34,560 bases of DNA from a virus, in IMG/VR virus record IMGVR_UViG_3300028392_000175, positions 1-34,560 of that record, one strand, 5' to 3'. Under the pieces are notes generated by a model, which worked only from the letters and a program-made list of their open reading frames with translations, made no database searches and was not told the DNA's origin. Made by a program: the position numbers and the translations under genes. Within the stretch, counting starts at the first letter, position 1. The number at the start of each line of letters is the position of its first letter. Below are positions 1-9,355 of the stretch, one piece after another.

Positions 1-179
1 ATGCTGGCATGGTATTTGCTCAAGATCCTAAAGATCCTAACAAGCAAATTTTAAAGTCTAGCTGGCAATCAGAGATTGATGCAAAGAAATCTCCTGAGTG
101 GGGCTTCACAAAAAATTCACGCGAGAGCCTTGACAGCGTTGCTCACTCTGTCCTTACCAGTTTGGGGATGACATACTAA
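1..179 (+). CDS. C-terminal part of small virion-module protein (continues from window end)
   Basis: An open frame (codons starting at base 3) is read from the first base to a TAA at 177-179 that overlaps the next ATG (TAATG). The visible 58 residues end in SVLTSLGMTY. The frame fits exactly with the ORF that runs off the right end at 34560: the last base plus bases 1-2 give an Asp codon and there is no stop, so the two pieces together would be a 108-residue protein starting at 34413. I do not recognise the family. Its place between the portal gene and the 500-residue structural protein suggests a head-module protein. Confidence 0.7.
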   Translation, partial: AGMVFAQDPKDPNKQILKSSWQSEIDAKKSPEWGFTKNSRESLDSVAHSVLTSLGMTY

Positions 180-1681
180 TGGCTATTCAAGCAGTAGATG
201 GTGGACTTTCTGTTAGAGAAAAAGCATATCAAGCAGTTATTGCTGCGCAAAGAGCAGTATTGCAAAACCCAGGTAACGGCCCAGATGCTAGGAATGCCAA
301 AGAAATCTTAGCAAAAGCACAAGCAGCATATGATGCGGCGATCAAAACATCTGCTAAAGCGGCTGCTGAAACTGATCCAGATGTTCTCGCTGCCAAGCAA
401 TTGCAATCTGAAGCGCAAGCAGAAGTTGGCAACACTCAAGAATCTATTGATGCCCTTACGGCAGAAAACCAAGCAGTGCTTAGCCCAGAAGCGGCAGCAG
501 CAATTAGTGGTTTAGATACAAATGTTGGACTATCTGGCGGCGCAGCCGCAGCCGCTGCTGCAAACCTTGTTGTTAATGCACAAGGTAAAAAAGTAAAATC
601 AATTACCTATAAAGGTACTGGCGCTAATCGCATTAAAGTTACCACTTACGATGACGACACTACAAATGAAGTGGCAGATCCAGAAACACCTGGCAAAACT
701 AAGGTAGTAAAGTCAACTACTTACAAAGGTTCTGGCACTGGCCGTATCAAAGTTATTACCTACGATGATGGAACTACGGAAGAAGTAGCTGATCCAGAAG
801 GTGCTGGTTCAACAGGACCTACAGCGACACAACAAAATTCAATTGCGAATCTTATCGCCATGTTTAATGCCTACGGCTTGGGCGGAGACATTGCTAAAGC
901 AATTACTGACATGGTTATTCAAGGTTACTCAGCAGATACAATTTCGCTGATTGCTCAAGATCCAACTAGCACTAACCCATTGGCTATTGCTTTCCAGACA
1001 CGCTTTGCTGGTAATGCTACTCGCATTAAGAATGGCATGGCACCACTTAGCCCAGCAGAATACATTGCAACTGAGCGTTCATACCGTCAGATCATGTCAG
1101 CTGCTGGATTGCCAAAAGGTTTTTACGATAGCCAAGATGACTTTACTAAGTTCATTGCTGCCGACGTCAGCCCAACTGAAGTAAAGCAACGTGTTGATCT
1201 AGCAGCTCAAGCAATTTCAGATTCAGATCCATTCTATCGCCAGTCGTTGCAACAGCAATACGGCCTTAGCACTGGCGACATGATTGCTCACGTACTTGAT
1301 CCAACTGCTGCGTTACCTATCCTTCAGAAGCAAGCACAGGCAGTTCAGTTTGGTGCTGAAGCACAACGTCAAGGGCTAGCAGTTAACAATGCTACTGCGA
1401 TGCTATACGGTGCATCAAACATTAGCCAAGCAGAAGCAGCCAAGGGCTTTAAGACTATTGCCCAGATGCTTCCAGAACAACAAAGACTTGCCGCTATGTA
1501 TCAACCATCATCTGCTGCAGATCAAGGTGCAGCCTTAATGGCAGATATATTTGGTGGACCTAATGCTGGCTTAGCAGCAGCAAATACTCAGAGACTACAA
1601 GGACAAGAAGTAAATGCCTTTAGCGGCTCAGCAGGAGCTGGCAAGGGCAGTCTCTACACAGAGAGCCAAGGCGTTCTCTAA
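179..1681 (+). CDS. Putative virion structural protein, Ala/Gln-rich, with internal tandem repeat
   Basis: A 500-residue protein, translationally coupled to the upstream gene by TAATG. Residues 1-130 are Ala-rich and helix-forming, probably coiled coil. Residues 138-210 hold two copies of a 38-residue unit with the pattern S-x-TYKG-x-G-x-x-RIKV-x-TYDD, which looks like a beta repeat. The C-terminal half (about 215-500) is helical and polar. It has no signal peptide and no catalytic motif that I recognise. Its place just ahead of the scaffold and capsid genes fits an internal head protein or a minor capsid protein. It is too short and in the wrong place for a tape measure. The structural role is inferred from position. 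Confidence 0.55.
   Translation: MAIQAVDGGLSVREKAYQAVIAAQRAVLQNPGNGPDARNAKEILAKAQAAYDAAIKTSAKAAAETDPDVLAAKQLQSEAQAEVGNTQESIDALTAENQAVLSPEAAAAISGLDTNVGLSGGAAAAAAANLVVNAQGKKVKSITYKGTGANRIKVTTYDDDTTNEVADPETPGKTKVVKSTTYKGSGTGRIKVITYDDGTTEEVADPEGAGSTGPTATQQNSIANLIAMFNAYGLGGDIAKAITDMVIQGYSADTISLIAQDPTSTNPLAIAFQTRFAGNATRIKNGMAPLSPAEYIATERSYRQIMSAAGLPKGFYDSQDDFTKFIAADVSPTEVKQRVDLAAQAISDSDPFYRQSLQQQYGLSTGDMIAHVLDPTAALPILQKQAQAVQFGAEAQRQGLAVNNATAMLYGASNISQAEAAKGFKTIAQMLPEQQRLAAMYQPSSAADQGAALMADIFGGPNAGLAAANTQRLQGQEVNAFSGSAGAGKGSLYTESQGVL
590..808 (+). repeat. In-frame tandem repeat (2 x 38 codons)
   Basis: Two adjacent in-frame units of 114 bases encode TYKGTGANRIKV and TYKGSGTGRIKV followed by similar acidic tails ending EVADPE. 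The protein copies are clearly related while the codons have diverged, so the duplication is old and kept at protein level. Confidence 0.75.
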
Positions 1682-1702
1682 CCAATAGACCTACCCCTAT
1701 CG

Positions 1703-1735
1703 ACTGGCGTTGGGGTTGCGTAACCGAAGACCAGT
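1703..1735 (+). other. Intergenic hairpin before scaffold gene
   Basis: ACTGG (1703-1707) pairs with CCAGT (1731-1735) and, inside it, GGTT (1714-1717) pairs with AACC (1722-1725) around a GCGT loop. It lies in the only gap of more than 100 bases between the 500-residue protein and the scaffold gene. It has no U tract, so it is more likely an RNA-processing or stability element than a terminator. The stems are short. Confidence 0.35.
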
Positions 1736-1808
1736 AGTGGGAGCCAATATCCTTTCCCCTGAGGATAGCTTGCGGCCTGCGATCAATTGACTAACAAGGG
1801 AGTGCCAA

Positions 1809-2294
1809 ATGGCAGACCAATATGATGATGAAGACGACATGGACCTAGACCAGCAAAATGCTGATGGTCCTGCGAATCTCCGCAAAGCGTTAAAGCGAGC
1901 AGAGAAAGAAAAGAAAGAACTAGCTGAGCAATTGGCTAGCATCCAATCCGACTTACGTAGTCGTTCAGTCACAGATGTATTGGAAAAGAAAGGCGTACCT
2001 TCAAAGGTCGCCAAGTTTATTCCTGGCGACATCAGTACGCCTGAGCAGATTGATGCTTGGTTAGCAGAAAATGCCGACATATTCGGCTTTACTGCAAGTG
2101 AGACTGCTCAAACCGATGAGGCACCTAAGCTCTCAGAAAATGCAATGAATGTGCAGCGCATCAATGCGACTACACACAATGCTAATACACCATCTCGTAA
2201 CCAAGATGTTGCCGCTCAGCTTGCTGGCGTCAAAACTAAGGACGAACTTGATGTATTGATTTTTGGAGAAACTACAGGACGTCCTCGTCGTTAA
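1809..2294 (+). CDS. Putative capsid scaffolding protein
   Basis: A 161-residue protein immediately upstream of the major capsid gene, with a GGGAG ribosome binding site at 1798. The first 20 residues are very acidic and are followed by a Lys/Glu-rich coiled coil (about 24-50). The middle has a VPSKVAKFIPGD segment, and a flexible Asn/Thr-rich stretch leads to a basic end (GRPRR). Acidic start, coiled coil, basic C-terminal tail and position directly before the capsid gene are typical of phage scaffolds; the tail would contact the capsid shell. No protease domain is visible, so maturation may not involve a phage protease. The assignment rests on layout, not a signature motif. Confidence 0.7.
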   Translation: MADQYDDEDDMDLDQQNADGPANLRKALKRAEKEKKELAEQLASIQSDLRSRSVTDVLEKKGVPSKVAKFIPGDISTPEQIDAWLAENADIFGFTASETAQTDEAPKLSENAMNVQRINATTHNANTPSRNQDVAAQLAGVKTKDELDVLIFGETTGRPRR

Positions 2295-2335
2295 CCCATC
2301 CGCACACTACACCCTCATAGAAAGAAGGTGAACAA

Positions 2336-3376
2336 ATGGCATATACAGATACCTCTGGCTCGTCACTAGGTACTTCCCTAGTTCAGACAGCTTATGATCG
2401 TTATGTAGAATTTGCTCTCCGTGCTGTTCCACTTATCCGCGATGTTGCTGATAAGCGTCCAGTACAGCAGGCAATGCCAGGCTCATCCGTTGTATTCCAA
2501 ATTTACAACGACATGACCGCAGTAACATCCCCTCTTTCAGAGACAACTGATCCAGATGCAGTAGCCATCGGCAACACTACACCTATTACAGTTACTCTGA
2601 ACGAATACGGAAATGCTTCACTTGCTACTCGCAAGTTGGAACTTTTCTCACTCTCAGATGTTGATCCAGCAATTGCTGACATCATCGCTTTCAACATGGC
2701 AGACAGCCTTGACACTGTTGCATTACGCGAATTGAACTTCGGTTCAAACGTAATCGCAGAGCCAACAGGCGCTCCTACAACACCAATCAGCACATATGCT
2801 GGTTCATACACAAACGGTACTTCACAGGCCTTGATTCAGAATACTTCTACAATCAAGTCACGTGACATCCGTCTTGCAGTAGCTAAGCTACGCGCCAACA
2901 AGGTTGTCCCACGTCAGGGAGAATACTACTGGTGCGGTATCCACCCTGAAGTTTCACACGATCTTCGTGCTGAAACAGGTTCAGGTGGATGGCGTGATGA
3001 CCATAAGTACTCAGAGACTGGTTCATCCCAGTTCTGGCCAGGTACTATCGGTACATACGAAGGCGCAATGTTCGTGGAATCTCCACGTCTATTCAACACA
3101 ACCGACGGTTCTGGCGCTTCAGGCGCAACAGGAACATTTGGTGCTTCAAGTTACGTATATGGTACAGGTGGCGTTCGCGTCTTCCGTACTCTTGTTGCTG
3201 GTAAGCAAGCACTTGCAGAAGCAGTTGCTGAAGAACCACACGTAATCTTCGGACCAATCGTTGACAAGTTGATGCGTTTCCGTCCAATCGGCTGGTACGG
3301 CGTACTTGGTTTCAAGCGCTACCGTTCAGAAGCATTGGTTCGTATCGAATCATCTTCATCTATTAACGCTTCTTAG
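2336..3376 (+). CDS. Major capsid protein (N4-gp56-like, HK97-type fold)
   Basis: A 346-residue protein with a strong GAAGGTG ribosome binding site. The N-terminal region has the pattern of N4-gp56-family capsid proteins: an aromatic helix (YDRYVEFALRAVPLIRDVAD), then GSSVVFQIYNDMTAV, a loop with an acidic SPLSETTDPDAV, and VTLNEYGNASLATRKLEL before a long helix with DPAIADIIAFNMADSLDTVA. Length fits the family. Codon choice is visibly more regular than in neighbours (cgt, aag and ttc preferred), as expected for the most highly expressed virion gene. A stable hairpin follows the stop codon. Several hundred copies would form the icosahedral head. Confidence 0.9.
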   Translation: MAYTDTSGSSLGTSLVQTAYDRYVEFALRAVPLIRDVADKRPVQQAMPGSSVVFQIYNDMTAVTSPLSETTDPDAVAIGNTTPITVTLNEYGNASLATRKLELFSLSDVDPAIADIIAFNMADSLDTVALRELNFGSNVIAEPTGAPTTPISTYAGSYTNGTSQALIQNTSTIKSRDIRLAVAKLRANKVVPRQGEYYWCGIHPEVSHDLRAETGSGGWRDDHKYSETGSSQFWPGTIGTYEGAMFVESPRLFNTTDGSGASGATGTFGASSYVYGTGGVRVFRTLVAGKQALAEAVAEEPHVIFGPIVDKLMRFRPIGWYGVLGFKRYRSEALVRIESSSSINAS

Positions 3377-3386
3377 TAGAAGCATG

Positions 3387-3416
3387 GCTACTCCCCGCCT
3401 TCGGGCGGGGGGTAGC
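3387..3416 (+). terminator. Strong hairpin after capsid gene (attenuator or processing site)
   Basis: GCTACTCCCCGCC pairs over 13 positions (one T-G wobble) with GGCGGGGGGTAGC around a TTCG tetraloop, 10 bases after the capsid stop. No T-run follows, so it is not a classic Rho-independent terminator. It may protect the capsid mRNA 3' end or partially terminate, raising capsid over downstream gene expression. Confidence 0.75.
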
Positions 3417-3442
3417 ACCCTTAACTTACGAAAGGTAACGCA

Positions 3443-3700
3443 ATGCCATACTTGCTAAAGACGCCAACTGTTAAAGAAGGCCCAGCAGGATTTGGTCGTT
3501 TATTCTGGCGTTACAAAATTGATCGTGGAGATTCTCTCCTAGTCTTTGGAACATCGGTAGTGCGCCAGCGCACACCAGCAGTACAAGATACTCAAACAGC
3601 AGACTATTGCTACCTTGGTGGACATGAATACTATTTGTCCGAAGCTGAGTATCAGATTCTATACAACGCAGGCTACGGCCCATACATCACTATTTCATAG
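3443..3700 (+). CDS. Hypothetical small protein after capsid gene
   Basis: An 85-residue protein with a GAAAGG ribosome binding site 7 bases before ATG. It is rich in Tyr (HEYYLSEAEYQILYNAGYGPYI) and in short beta-type stretches, with no signal peptide or membrane segment. It is the first gene after the capsid hairpin and is followed by a beta-sandwich-type protein, so a head-decoration or head-completion role is plausible but unproven. Confidence 0.65.
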   Translation: MPYLLKTPTVKEGPAGFGRLFWRYKIDRGDSLLVFGTSVVRQRTPAVQDTQTADYCYLGGHEYYLSEAEYQILYNAGYGPYITIS

Positions 3701-3710
3701 GAGCATTGAC

Positions 3711-5140
<1,430 letters not shown>

Positions 5141-5149
5141 GATAAAACA

Positions 5150-5518
5150 ATGGCAACTTTTACAAAGGTAAATCTTTCAGGTAGCACGCAAGGTAAAGCC
5201 ATTAAGATTGCGGCAACTACTTCAGGTAGTGCTGGTACAACTGTCCACGCAACAGGAACATCATCATCAATCATTGACGAAGTTTGGCTTTATGCTTACA
5301 ACTCATCATCAGCAGCAGTTGTTTTAACAGTTCAATGGGGCGGTGTGACAGCTGTTGACAATGAAATTAAATTAACAATTCCTGCCACATCTGGTTTAAC
5401 TTTGGTTGTACCTGGATTAATTCTAACTGGCACGGGTAGCGCGGCAAATACCATTGCAGCTTATGCTGCAACAACCAACGTCATAACAATTTCAGGGTAT
5501 GTAAATAGGATTTCCTAA
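5150..5518 (+). CDS. Hypothetical beta-rich virion protein
   Basis: A 122-residue protein rich in Ser, Thr, Ala and Val, predicted by eye to be all beta (VWLYAYNSSSAAVVLTVQWGG, then NEIKLTIPATSGLTLVVPG). It has no Cys and no membrane segment. It lies between the collagen-like fibre and the first glycine-rich fibre gene, and its stop overlaps the next ATG (TAATG). This fits a small decoration or fibre-tip protein, though I recognise no named family. Confidence 0.65.
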   Translation: MATFTKVNLSGSTQGKAIKIAATTSGSAGTTVHATGTSSSIIDEVWLYAYNSSSAAVVLTVQWGGVTAVDNEIKLTIPATSGLTLVVPGLILTGTGSAANTIAAYAATTNVITISGYVNRIS

Positions 5519-6432
5519 TGCCATATTTTTTACGCCGTATGGTTTCATCCAGCCAAGTTTCTGATTCATTCAAAATGGGTAACCAAATTGCAATTCCTTC
5601 ACGTCAAAGTTCAGTCAAAGCAACTGGTGGAACAATTACAGTTACCAGCGATTATGTTTATCACGCTTTTACTTTGAGTGGCACATTTGCACCAACAGTT
5701 CCATCTATTACTTGCGACATTTTAGTTGTTGCTGGTGGTGGAGGTGGAGGATTTTCTTACGGTGGAGGCGGTGGCGCAGGGGGCGTTATTGCTTTTGCCG
5801 CACAAGCAATCACCACTCCACAAACAGTCGTTATTGGTATGGGTGGTAATGGAAGTCGCAGCGGTGCTGGTCAATACGGAAGCAATTCACAATTTGGAAC
5901 GCTAACTGCTGCTGTCGGTGGAGGCGGTGGCGGTTATCCCAATACTGGCGTTGCTGGCGGTTCGGGCGGCGGTGGTGCTGGAACTACGACTACTGGAACT
6001 GGCGGAACTGGAACTTCTGGACAAGGCAATAGAGGTGGCAATAGAACTGCTACATCTGGCGCTTCTGGTGCTGGCGGTGGTGGCGCAGGAGCTGCTGGCA
6101 CAGATAATGCTTCAACTAATACTGGCAGCACTGGCGGCATTGGAACCACATCAGTTACAAACTGGGGCGCATTAACGGCAGTATTATCCGCGACTGGTTT
6201 AGGTGTAAGTAATTACCTTGCTGGTGGTGGCGGTGGTGGCTCTGGTGCAACTGGTACTCCATCTATTGCTGGGGGACTTGGTGGGGGCGGCGCATCAGGC
6301 ACTTCAACTGCTGACGGTATTGAGGCAGTTGCTAATACAGGTTCAGGCGGTGGTGCTGGCTCAAATATCAGTACGGCTACTGCTGGCGGTAATGGTGCTA
6401 ATGGTTTAATTTTAGTTAGGTACGCAGTATGA
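5518..6432 (+). CDS. Glycine-rich fibre protein 1
   Basis: A 304-residue protein. The N-terminus (RRMVSSSQVSDSF) is shared with the next gene and probably anchors it to the particle. After a beta stretch (about 40-70) comes the hallmark DILVVAGGGGGG and some 220 residues dominated by Gly, Ala, Ser and Thr, ending in GLILVRYAV. This is the glycine-rich domain pattern of phage fibre tips, where glycine-rich loops form the receptor-contact surface. Its stop overlaps the following ATG (ATGA). It is one of three related genes in this genome. Confidence 0.75.
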   Translation: MPYFLRRMVSSSQVSDSFKMGNQIAIPSRQSSVKATGGTITVTSDYVYHAFTLSGTFAPTVPSITCDILVVAGGGGGGFSYGGGGGAGGVIAFAAQAITTPQTVVIGMGGNGSRSGAGQYGSNSQFGTLTAAVGGGGGGYPNTGVAGGSGGGGAGTTTTGTGGTGTSGQGNRGGNRTATSGASGAGGGGAGAAGTDNASTNTGSTGGIGTTSVTNWGALTAVLSATGLGVSNYLAGGGGGGSGATGTPSIAGGLGGGGASGTSTADGIEAVANTGSGGGAGSNISTATAGGNGANGLILVRYAV

Positions 6433-7373
6433 GTGGCTCATTACTAAGAACGCTTTCATCAAGTCAAGTTTCTGATTGGTTTAGTCAAACATCAGGAAAC
6501 CAAACTATTCCTGTTCCTTCAAGAATAGCAGGAATTGATTTTCTAGTTATTGCTGGGGGCGGCGGTGGCGGTTTATCTGGTGGCGGTGGCGGTGCTGGTG
6601 GTTATAGAACTAGCGTAGGAACATCAGGCAGAGGCGCTATTGCCGAAAACAAATTTGTTATTGCTTTATCAACAAACTACACAGTCACCATCGGTGGCGG
6701 AGGAACGGCTGGCACTACTTCGGGAACAGATGCTGGAACTGGAAGCAACAGTGTTTTTGCAACTATCACTTCCCTTGGCGGTGGCAGAGGTTCTTCAATT
6801 AACAACACACTTGTCGGCGGTGTTGGTGGTTCAGGTGGTGGTGCTACTTCAAAAGAATTTCCTTCGTTCAAAGGTTTAGGTGCTACTGGACAAGGTTTTG
6901 ACGGTGGCAATAACTATTTAACTACTCCAGTTTTGACAGGTGGCTCAGGTGGTGGCGGTGGCGGTGCGGGTGCAAATGGTAGCAGCGGTAGCTCAACTGT
7001 TGGCGGCAATGGTGGCTCTGGATTAAGCAATAACATTACTGGAACTGCTGTTGGTCGCGGTGGTGGTGGGGGTGGCGGTGCTGCTTCACCTAACGTAGCA
7101 GGAACTGCTTCTGACGGCGGTGGTGCTGGTCGCAATAATAGAACTGCCGCAACTGCTGGAACTGTTAACACGGGTGGCGGTGGGGGCGGTGGCGGATACC
7201 TTTTGGGTTTTGGCGCTGGTGGTGCTGGTGGTTCAGGGCTAGTTGTCTTGCGATACCCAGACACATTAACAATTACAGTTGGCGTAGGTTTAACAGGTAC
7301 GACACCAGCGGCAGCAAATGGTTTCAAATACACATCAATCACAGCAGGTACTGGAACAGTGAGTTGGGCATAA
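6429..7373 (+). CDS. Glycine-rich fibre protein 2
   Basis: A 314-residue paralogue of the preceding gene. It shares the anchor (LLRTLSSSQVSDWF), the FLVIAGGGGGG entry into the glycine-rich region, and the LVVLRYPD exit, then adds about 35 residues (ITVGVGLTGTT to TGTVSWA). The two are adjacent with a 4-base overlap, so they look like a tandem duplication followed by divergence. A small MAHYA protein follows, as also happens after the third copy. Likely a receptor-binding fibre or fibre tip. Confidence 0.75.
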   Translation: MSGSLLRTLSSSQVSDWFSQTSGNQTIPVPSRIAGIDFLVIAGGGGGGLSGGGGGAGGYRTSVGTSGRGAIAENKFVIALSTNYTVTIGGGGTAGTTSGTDAGTGSNSVFATITSLGGGRGSSINNTLVGGVGGSGGGATSKEFPSFKGLGATGQGFDGGNNYLTTPVLTGGSGGGGGGAGANGSSGSSTVGGNGGSGLSNNITGTAVGRGGGGGGGAASPNVAGTASDGGGAGRNNRTAATAGTVNTGGGGGGGGYLLGFGAGGAGGSGLVVLRYPDTLTITVGVGLTGTTPAAANGFKYTSITAGTGTVSWA

Positions 7374-7615
7374 TGGCACATTACGCATTTTTAGATTCAA
7401 ACAACATTGTCACTGAAGTTATTGTTGGCGTTGACGAGTCAGAAATACTTGAAGGTCTAACACCTGAGCAGTGGTACGGCAACTTTAGAGGACAACGCTG
7501 CATCCGTACTTCGTATAATGGGCGCATTCGTGGCAAGTATGCTGGTATTGGGGATACCTATGATGAAGCGACAGACACTTTTGTTTCACCCATTAGAACA
7601 GTTGTAACCGAATAA
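7373..7615 (+). CDS. Small MAHYA-type phage protein
   Basis: An 80-residue protein. The start is the ATG at 7373, overlapping the previous stop (TAATG); an upstream in-frame ATG at 7364 would sit inside the fibre gene. Visible motifs are MAHYAFLDSNNIVTEVIVG, IRTSYNGRIRGKYAGIG and TYDEATDTFVSP. This pattern is common in marine and freshwater phages as a small protein beside tail-fibre genes, probably a fibre-associated or chaperone-like factor. A paralogue lies at 12415, also just after a glycine-rich fibre gene. Confidence 0.7.
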   Translation: MAHYAFLDSNNIVTEVIVGVDESEILEGLTPEQWYGNFRGQRCIRTSYNGRIRGKYAGIGDTYDEATDTFVSPIRTVVTE

Positions 7616-7629
7616 TAATAGCACAATAT

Positions 7630-7637
7630 GGTATAAT
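7630..7637 (+). promoter_or_regulatory. Extended -10 promoter, leaderless start of glycosyltransferase gene
   Basis: TGGTATAAT (7629-7637) is a perfect extended -10 (TGN plus TATAAT). Exactly six bases separate the hexamer from the ATG at 7644, so the transcript is expected to begin at the A of the start codon: a leaderless mRNA, a form common in actinobacteria. No ribosome binding site is present, in agreement. No convincing -35 at 17 bases. The sequence TATAATTCGGACAT also matches the repeat core of the array at 29967-30078. Confidence 0.7.
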
Positions 7638-7643
7638 TCGGAC

Positions 7644-8705
7644 ATGAAGATTGCTGTCTATGCAATAGCATTAAATGAAATTCTCCATGTTGAAAGATGG
7701 GCAAAGGCAACCGAAGGTGCGGACTATCGCATAGTTGCAGATACGGGAAGCACAGATGGCACACAAGAGAAGCTACGGGAAATGGGCGTTATTGTCCATG
7801 ACATTCGTGTACGCCCTTGGCGCTTTGATATGGCTCGTAACGCTTCGCTCAGTCTGGTACCAGAAGATGCGGACATTTGCCTCTTTCTAGATCTGGACGA
7901 GGTTCCAGAACCTAAGTTCTTTGACAAGGTTCGCAAGGGTTGGGTTGAAGGATCCGACCATGCTTGGATTACTTTTGATACTGGCAGCAGATGGCACAAA
8001 GATAAGATCCATTCCCGCTGGGGATGGAGCTGGAAATATCCTTGCCATGAGGTAGCAGTATTTTACGGTGGCGAAGTTGCTAAGCATTGCATGATTGATA
8101 ATGCGCTTATTACACACAAGCCAGATGAATCTAAATCTCGCGGTCAGTATATCCCGCTACTTGAGTTAAGCGTTAAAGAATACCCAGATGATCCACGTAT
8201 GTGGACATATATGACCAGAGAGTATTACTTCCATCAACGATGGGAAGATGTACTGCGAGCAGGTCAAAGAACTTTAGAACTAGATGGTTGGGATGTAGAG
8301 CAAGCCGCCACTTGTAAGTGGCTAGGCGAAGCCGCTCATCATTTAGGTAATACCGAAGAAGCAACCAAATGGTTTGTCAAAGGTACAGAGATATTGCCCA
8401 AGCAAGGTGAACCTTGGTATGGCGTAGCAATAGATGCTTATAGGCGTCGTGATTGGTCCACTTGTTTAAGTGCTTCAATCAACGCCATTGAATGTCCACG
8501 CTCAGTTCATTACTGCTACGAAGCAGCAATCTGGGATTGGAAAGCATATGACCTTGCAGGTGTTAGTGCGTATAACTTGGGTCTATATCAAGAATCTAAA
8601 ACATTTACGGAAGCTGCTCTTATAGGCGTACCTGCTGGCGCTGAAAAGGATCGCATCAAGCGTAACCTGGAATTTACTAAAGACTTTCTAAAGAGGAATA
8701 AATGA
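7644..8705 (+). CDS. Family 2-type glycosyltransferase with TPR-like C-terminal half
   Basis: A 353-residue protein. The N-terminal GT-A domain shows the nucleotide-sugar motif ADTGSTDGT (32-40), the helix WRFDMARNASL typical of this subgroup, and the metal-binding FLDLDEV (81-87). The C-terminal half (about 180-340) is made of helix pairs such as EEATKWFVKGTEI and GLYQESKTFTEAAL, resembling tetratricopeptide repeats. It would transfer a sugar to a protein or surface glycan. Its position among fibre genes suggests fibre or capsid glycosylation, or modification of the host surface. It is led by its own leaderless promoter, unusual inside a late structural module. Confidence 0.85.
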   Translation: MKIAVYAIALNEILHVERWAKATEGADYRIVADTGSTDGTQEKLREMGVIVHDIRVRPWRFDMARNASLSLVPEDADICLFLDLDEVPEPKFFDKVRKGWVEGSDHAWITFDTGSRWHKDKIHSRWGWSWKYPCHEVAVFYGGEVAKHCMIDNALITHKPDESKSRGQYIPLLELSVKEYPDDPRMWTYMTREYYFHQRWEDVLRAGQRTLELDGWDVEQAATCKWLGEAAHHLGNTEEATKWFVKGTEILPKQGEPWYGVAIDAYRRRDWSTCLSASINAIECPRSVHYCYEAAIWDWKAYDLAGVSAYNLGLYQESKTFTEAALIGVPAGAEKDRIKRNLEFTKDFLKRNK

Positions 8706-9025
8706 GCAACTGTCGTAGTGGATGTGCCACACAAGACCATGAAACTTATGCCGATTGCTTGTTAGATGCCAACATTGGCATCAATGCAGGAGATGCCACT
8801 GGCGATAGGAAGATGTCCGCTAAGAAATGGGACGGCGAATTAGCGGCTTATCGAGAAGCCAGATCGCAGGGTATTCAGCCAGCTGGTACCACTATGAAAA
8901 AGATTAACGAAGCAAGAGAAGCAAGCCAGAAACTAGGCGTTGCTTTTGATGCAGGCACGATGCCTGATGCAAAGAGAATTACCAAGCGCACCGCAAAGGT
9001 AATGAAAGAAACTGGAGCAATCTAA
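8702..9025 (+). CDS. Hypothetical protein with N-terminal Cys motif
   Basis: A 107-residue protein overlapping the glycosyltransferase stop (ATGA). The first 20 residues hold C4, C8 and C19 (CRSGCATQDHETYADC), a pattern I have seen in small proteins of other actinophages. The remainder is helical and basic, with KKWDGELAAYREARSQGIQPAG and a KRITKRTAK stretch. It starts a run of tiny basic and Cys-bearing genes before the connector. Function unknown; a minor virion or DNA-associated protein is possible. Confidence 0.65.
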   Translation: MSNCRSGCATQDHETYADCLLDANIGINAGDATGDRKMSAKKWDGELAAYREARSQGIQPAGTTMKKINEAREASQKLGVAFDAGTMPDAKRITKRTAKVMKETGAI

Positions 9026-9183
9026 TGGCCGCAAAGAAGATAACAAAGAAGGCTGCTTATGCAGCTTTTGAAAAGACTGAACCTAAATCTGTAAAAAAAG
9101 CAGAATTAAAAAAGCCAGAGTCAAAGGCTGAAGTTAAAAGAGAAGTTGCTAAAGGTATGTCTATGCTAAAGAAGAAGAAATAA
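9025..9183 (+). CDS. Tiny Lys-rich protein (52 aa)
   Basis: The frame runs from ATG 9025 (overlapping the previous stop, TAATG) to TAA 9181-9183, giving 52 residues of which about a third are Lys, ending in MLKKKK. It is coupled at its end to the next gene by another TAATG. The composition suggests nucleic-acid binding or DNA condensation in the head. No family recognised; support comes from the precise chain of overlaps. Confidence 0.6.
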   Translation: MAAKKITKKAAYAAFEKTEPKSVKKAELKKPESKAEVKREVAKGMSMLKKKK

Positions 9184-9353
9184 TGGCTGCCGCAAAAAAA
9201 GGAATGGGCTTTGCAAAGGCTCAATCCAGTATTGCGAAGAAGTCAGGTGTCAGCATGGAACGTGCTGGTGCCATCCTTGCATCTGCCACTCGCAAGGCTT
9301 CACCTGCTGCAAAGAAAGCAAACCCAAACCTGAAGAAAGTCAAGGGGAAATAA
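9183..9353 (+). CDS. Small basic protein (56 aa)
   Basis: ATG at 9183 overlaps the previous TAA; the stop is at 9351-9353. The 56 residues contain a helical middle (GVSMERAGAILASATRKA) flanked by Lys-rich ends (MAAAKKGMGFAKAQSS; KKANPNLKKVKGK). It has no acidic patch, Cys or membrane segment. Similar basic miniproteins occur in phage structural modules and may be packaged with the DNA, but that is inference. Confidence 0.6.
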   Translation: MAAAKKGMGFAKAQSSIAKKSGVSMERAGAILASATRKASPAAKKANPNLKKVKGK

Positions 9354-9355
9354 TC

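Noticed and set aside
3615-3710. ATG-initiated extension of the beta-sandwich gene
   Set aside because: It would run 86 bases into the preceding gene; the GTG at 3711 with AGGAG fits the operon spacing.
5934-7381. Minus-strand Pro-rich ORFs over the glycine-rich fibre genes
   Set aside because: Pro/Val-rich shadows of GGN-rich DNA on the other strand, with no ribosome binding sites.
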